NCBI GenBank assembly: GCA_020200675.1
Contig: JAIVIG010000313.1
Location: 1 to 7,598 of the forward strand
Length of the DNA stretch: 7,598 nucleotides
Origin: Actinomycetota bacterium
Lineage (GTDB): Bacteria; Actinomycetota; Rubrobacteria; Rubrobacterales; Rubrobacteraceae
Direction of reading: 5' to 3'
Below are positions 5,465-7,598 of this stretch, in pieces. Below the pieces are notes generated by a model that saw nothing but the letters and a program-made list of their open reading frames with translations, was not told the DNA's origin and ran no database searches. The translations under genes were made by a program, and so were the position numbers. Every line of letters begins with the position of its first letter. The stretch's first letter is position 1.

Positions 5465-6646
5465 CTACGAACTCCGCTCCGCGTTGCCGGGGTCCGCCGA
5501 CCGGGGAGAAGCTGACGGCTGAGGGCTGAAAGCTGACCGCTCTTGATAACGCGCCCCCCACGCCTCCATGAACTCCCCGTAACGCCCCGCCGAGATCGCC
5601 GCCCGCGACCGCCGGCAGAGCTCCCCGACGAAGTGGACGTTGTGCAACGTCACGAGCCGGTGGGCGAGCAGCTCGTTCTCCCGTACGAGATGCGAGAGGT
5701 AGGCTCGGCTGTACCCGATGCATGCTTCGCAGGAGCACTCCGGGTCCAGAGGACCGAGGTTGCGGCGGTGGGAGGCGTTCTTGAGGTTCAGCCTTCCTTC
5801 GGCGGTGAGCGCCATGCCGTGGCGCGCCAGCCGGGTCGGCAGAACGCAGTCGAACATGTCCACCCCGAGGGCTATGACCTGCAGGATGCCGACCGGGTCC
5901 CCTATCCCCATGAAGTAACGCGGCTTCCCGGCGGGTAACTCCGGCGCCACGAGCGCGAGCATCTCTAGCATCTCCTCCCGCGACTCACCGACGGAGAGCC
6001 CGCCGACCGCGTAGCCGGGGAAGTCGAGCTCCACCGTCCGCTCCAGGCTCTCGCGGCGCAGGTCCGAGTAGAGCCCGCCCTGCACGATCCCGAACAGCGC
6101 CTGATCCTCGCGAGCGTGCGCCTCTTTACACCGCCACGCCCACCTGGCCGTGCGTCTCAAGGATTCGGTGTGGTACTCGCGGCTCGCGTTGGCGGGCGGG
6201 CACTCGTCGAGGACCATCGCCACGTCCGCCCCGAGGTCCTCCTGCACCCGCGTCGTCAGCTCCGGGGTGAAGAAGTGCGACGAGCCGTCGTAGACCGAGG
6301 CGAACTCGACGCCCTTTTCGGAGAGCTTTCGCCTGTGGGCGAGCGAGAAGACCTGGTAGCCCCCCGAGTCGGTGAGCATCGGCCCGTCCCAACCCGTGAA
6401 GCCGTGCAGCCCGCCCGCCTCCCGGATCAAGTCCGCCCCGGGACGGAGGTACAGGTGGTAGGTGTTCCCGAGCACGACGCCTACCCCGGCTGAACGCAGG
6501 TCTCCGGGAGTCAGCCCCTTGACGGTGCCCTTGGTTCCGACCGGCATGAAGGTGGGCGTCGGGACGTCGCCGTGCGGGGTAGAGAGCACGCTGGCCCGGG
6601 CCTCGCCGTCGCGGGCGGTAACCTCTATCGTGACCGGTGCCCCTAT
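5465..6646 (-). CDS. tgt: Tgt, bacterial tRNA-guanine transglycosylase
   Basis: Tgt exchanges guanine-34 for preQ1 in tRNAs with GUN anticodons, the step before QueA. Numbering from the GTG at 6589, it shows TPHGDVPTPTFMPVGT (4-19), TDSGGYQV with catalytic Asp74, FGIVQGG (166-172), GYAVGGLSVGE (192-202), GVDMFDCVLPTR with nucleophile Asp244, and the zinc ligands Cys285, Cys287, Cys290 (CSCEAC) and His316. Start choice: GTG 6589 would give 374 residues but lose a conserved first strand. The frame upstream reads VTIEVTARDGEARAS, which aligns with the N-terminus of known Tgt proteins (for example the Zymomonas enzyme). No ATG, GTG, TTG or CTG occurs in frame between 6589 and the upstream stop at 6746-6748. 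I place the start at ATA 6646, 5 nt after a GGAGG and overlapping the queA stop by 4 nt, giving 393 residues. GTG 6589 remains the conventional alternative. The last 23 or so residues (SAFSPQPSA...) extend beyond the usual family end and are partly encoded by a heptamer repeat. Confidence 0.95.
   Translation of the reverse strand: MGAPVTIEVTARDGEARASVLSTPHGDVPTPTFMPVGTKGTVKGLTPGDLRSAGVGVVLGNTYHLYLRPGADLIREAGGLHGFTGWDGPMLTDSGGYQVFSLAHRRKLSEKGVEFASVYDGSSHFFTPELTTRVQEDLGADVAMVLDECPPANASREYHTESLRRTARWAWRCKEAHAREDQALFGIVQGGLYSDLRRESLERTVELDFPGYAVGGLSVGESREEMLEMLALVAPELPAGKPRYFMGIGDPVGILQVIALGVDMFDCVLPTRLARHGMALTAEGRLNLKNASHRRNLGPLDPECSCEACIGYSRAYLSHLVRENELLAHRLVTLHNVHFVGELCRRSRAAISAGRYGEFMEAWGARYQERSAFSPQPSASPRSADPGNAERSS
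5511..5538 (+). repeat. GCTGANN heptamer tract, right arm, inside the 3' end of tgt
   Basis: Four consecutive heptamers on the plus strand, GCTGACG, GCTGAGG, GCTGAAA and GCTGACC, followed by a degraded unit GCTCTTG. On the minus strand the tract is translated as the SAFSPQPSA segment near the Tgt C-terminus. With the left arm at 5387-5414 it forms a long-range inverted repeat with about 108 bases between the 18-base arms. It could fold as a hairpin in the tgt-secD transcript or be the remains of a small palindromic element; the sequence does not tell which. Confidence 0.7.
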
Positions 6647-6656
6647 AGCGCCCTCC
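6643..6656 (-). promoter_or_regulatory. queA stop / tgt ribosome binding site and proposed ATA start
   Basis: On the minus strand the sequence reads GGAGGGCGCTATAG. The GGAGG at 6652-6656 is a strong Shine-Dalgarno core inside the last queA codons. Five bases later ATA (6644-6646) is in the tgt frame, and its last two bases are the first two of the queA TAG (6643-6645). The four-base overlap ATAG has the same geometry as the common ATGA or GTGA overlaps of coupled genes. That geometry and the missing canonical start are the evidence for initiation here. Use of AUA is inference. Confidence 0.45.
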
Positions 6657-7598
6657 CGCCGCCCATGAGCAGCATCGCGTCCCCGAACGAGAAGAAACGG
6701 TAGCGCTCCTTCACCGCGACCTCGTACGCCTCCCGGATCAGCCCCTCACCAGCGAACGACATCACCATCGCGAGCAGGGTCGAGCGGGGGAGGTGGAAGT
6801 TCGTCAGGAGGGTGTCCACCGCCCGCCAGCGATAGCCGGGGTAGATAAACAGCTCCGACTCCCTCTCCCGCACCCCCGTCGCCGCCCAGCTCTCCAACGT
6901 CCGGGCCACGGTGGTACCGACGGCAACCACGCGCCTCGCGTTGCCGACGGCTCGCGCCGCCTCGTCGGAGATGCGGTAGTGCTCGGCGTGCATCCGATGA
7001 TCTTCGAGCTTTTCGGTCCTCACGGGCGAGAACGTCCCCGGTCCGACGTGTAGGGTGACACGCGAGATCCTCGCTCCCGCCTTCTCCACCTCCGCGAGCA
7101 CCTCTTTCGTGAAGTGGAGCCCGGCGGTCGGGGCGGCGGCGGAGCCCTCGTTTCGGGCAAAGATCGTTTGATACGCCTCTTCGGCCTCGGGCGTCGCCTC
7201 TATGTACGGCGGAAGCGGCATGTGTCCGTGCCGTCTCAGTGTCCCCGGCACGTCGGTTCCGGCAACCGTCCACCTTCCCTCCCCCAGAGGCTTCACGGCC
7301 TGCAACTCTTCTTCGCCCATCGAGAGCGCCATTCCGGGACGGAGGCGTCGGCTCGGCCGGACCATGACCTCCCAGAGGTTGCCCTTCGCACCTAGCTCTC
7401 GCAGGAATAACAGCTCCGTCTCTCCCCCACCCGGCCTGCGGGCACGGAGCCGGGCCGGCAAAACTTTTGTTTCGTTCAGCACGAGTGTGTCTCCGGGGCA
7501 TAAGGACTCCGGCAGGTCGCGGAAGACGCGGTGTTCGATGCTCTGTTTCCGTACGTCCACGACCATGAGGCGCGAGGAGTCGCGAGGAGAGGCGGGCC
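6643..7598 (-). CDS. queA: QueA, S-adenosylmethionine:tRNA ribosyltransferase-isomerase (5' end cut by window edge)
   Basis: Cytosolic queuosine-pathway enzyme: QueA transfers and isomerises the ribosyl group of S-adenosylmethionine onto preQ1 at tRNA position 34, giving epoxyqueuosine (established for the family). Counting from the Met at 7566, family blocks appear in order: NETKVLPARL (31-40), GSAAAPTAGLHF (141-152), HVGPGTFSPVR (173-183) followed by EDHRMHAEHY (188-197), GTTVARTLES (217-226), TNFHLPRSTLL (255-265) and FFSFGDAML (291-299). The ATG at 7566 is not the true start. The frame stays open to the window edge and reads PASPRDSSRL just before it, matching the conserved N-terminal RD-x-SRL element of QueA, so the real start lies beyond 7598. 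At least 317 residues are visible, against roughly 335-355 for the family. The stop is TAG at 6643-6645. The gene overlaps the proposed tgt start by 4 nt, which suggests translational coupling. Identification is very secure; only the N-terminus is missing. Confidence 0.97.
   Translation of the reverse strand, partial: PASPRDSSRLMVVDVRKQSIEHRVFRDLPESLCPGDTLVLNETKVLPARLRARRPGGGETELLFLRELGAKGNLWEVMVRPSRRLRPGMALSMGEEELQAVKPLGEGRWTVAGTDVPGTLRRHGHMPLPPYIEATPEAEEAYQTIFARNEGSAAAPTAGLHFTKEVLAEVEKAGARISRVTLHVGPGTFSPVRTEKLEDHRMHAEHYRISDEAARAVGNARRVVAVGTTVARTLESWAATGVRERESELFIYPGYRWRAVDTLLTNFHLPRSTLLAMVMSFAGEGLIREAYEVAVKERYRFFSFGDAMLLMGGGRAL

Overview
The window is a compact, GC-rich bacterial chromosome segment in which all eight genes lie on the minus strand, so transcription runs from high to low coordinates. 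In that direction the order is queA (5' end outside the window), tgt, secD, secF, a small two-helix membrane protein, a PHA-phasin-like coiled-coil protein, an AarF/ABC1/UbiB atypical kinase, and a DUF3566-like small membrane protein. The GC-rich third positions, frequent GTG starts and a queA-tgt-secD-secF order fit a high-GC actinobacterium or a deep-branching relative. A Rubrobacter-type organism is my best guess from gene content and composition, but it is an inference and not proven by the sequence.

Region by region: 6643-7598 is the 3' part of queA and 5465-6646 is tgt. Together they carry out two consecutive steps of queuosine tRNA modification and appear translationally coupled. The tgt start is odd: the conserved N-terminus runs upstream of the first GTG, and the only plausible initiation point with a Shine-Dalgarno is an ATA codon in a 4-nt overlap with the queA stop. 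Positions 5351-5464 form a spacer that holds no yajC. It carries GCTGANN-type heptamer tracts that form an inverted pair, one arm of which encodes part of the Tgt C-terminus. A possible secD promoter lies at its secD-proximal edge.

Positions 2928-5350 encode SecD and SecF, the proton-driven membrane complex that helps late steps of Sec export. The two genes overlap by one base. A 93-residue two-helix membrane protein of unknown function starts 8 nt after secF. Positions 404-2575 hold the phasin-like protein and the ABC1 kinase, separated by 42 nt. Positions 4-333 hold the DUF3566-like protein.

This is mostly housekeeping DNA. I found no mobile element, CRISPR array, tRNA, rRNA or defence system. 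The points most worth a second look are the apparent AUA start of tgt, the heptamer repeat that runs into the tgt reading frame, the use of TAG as stop codon by all eight genes, the absence of yajC, and the unnamed small membrane protein behind secF.
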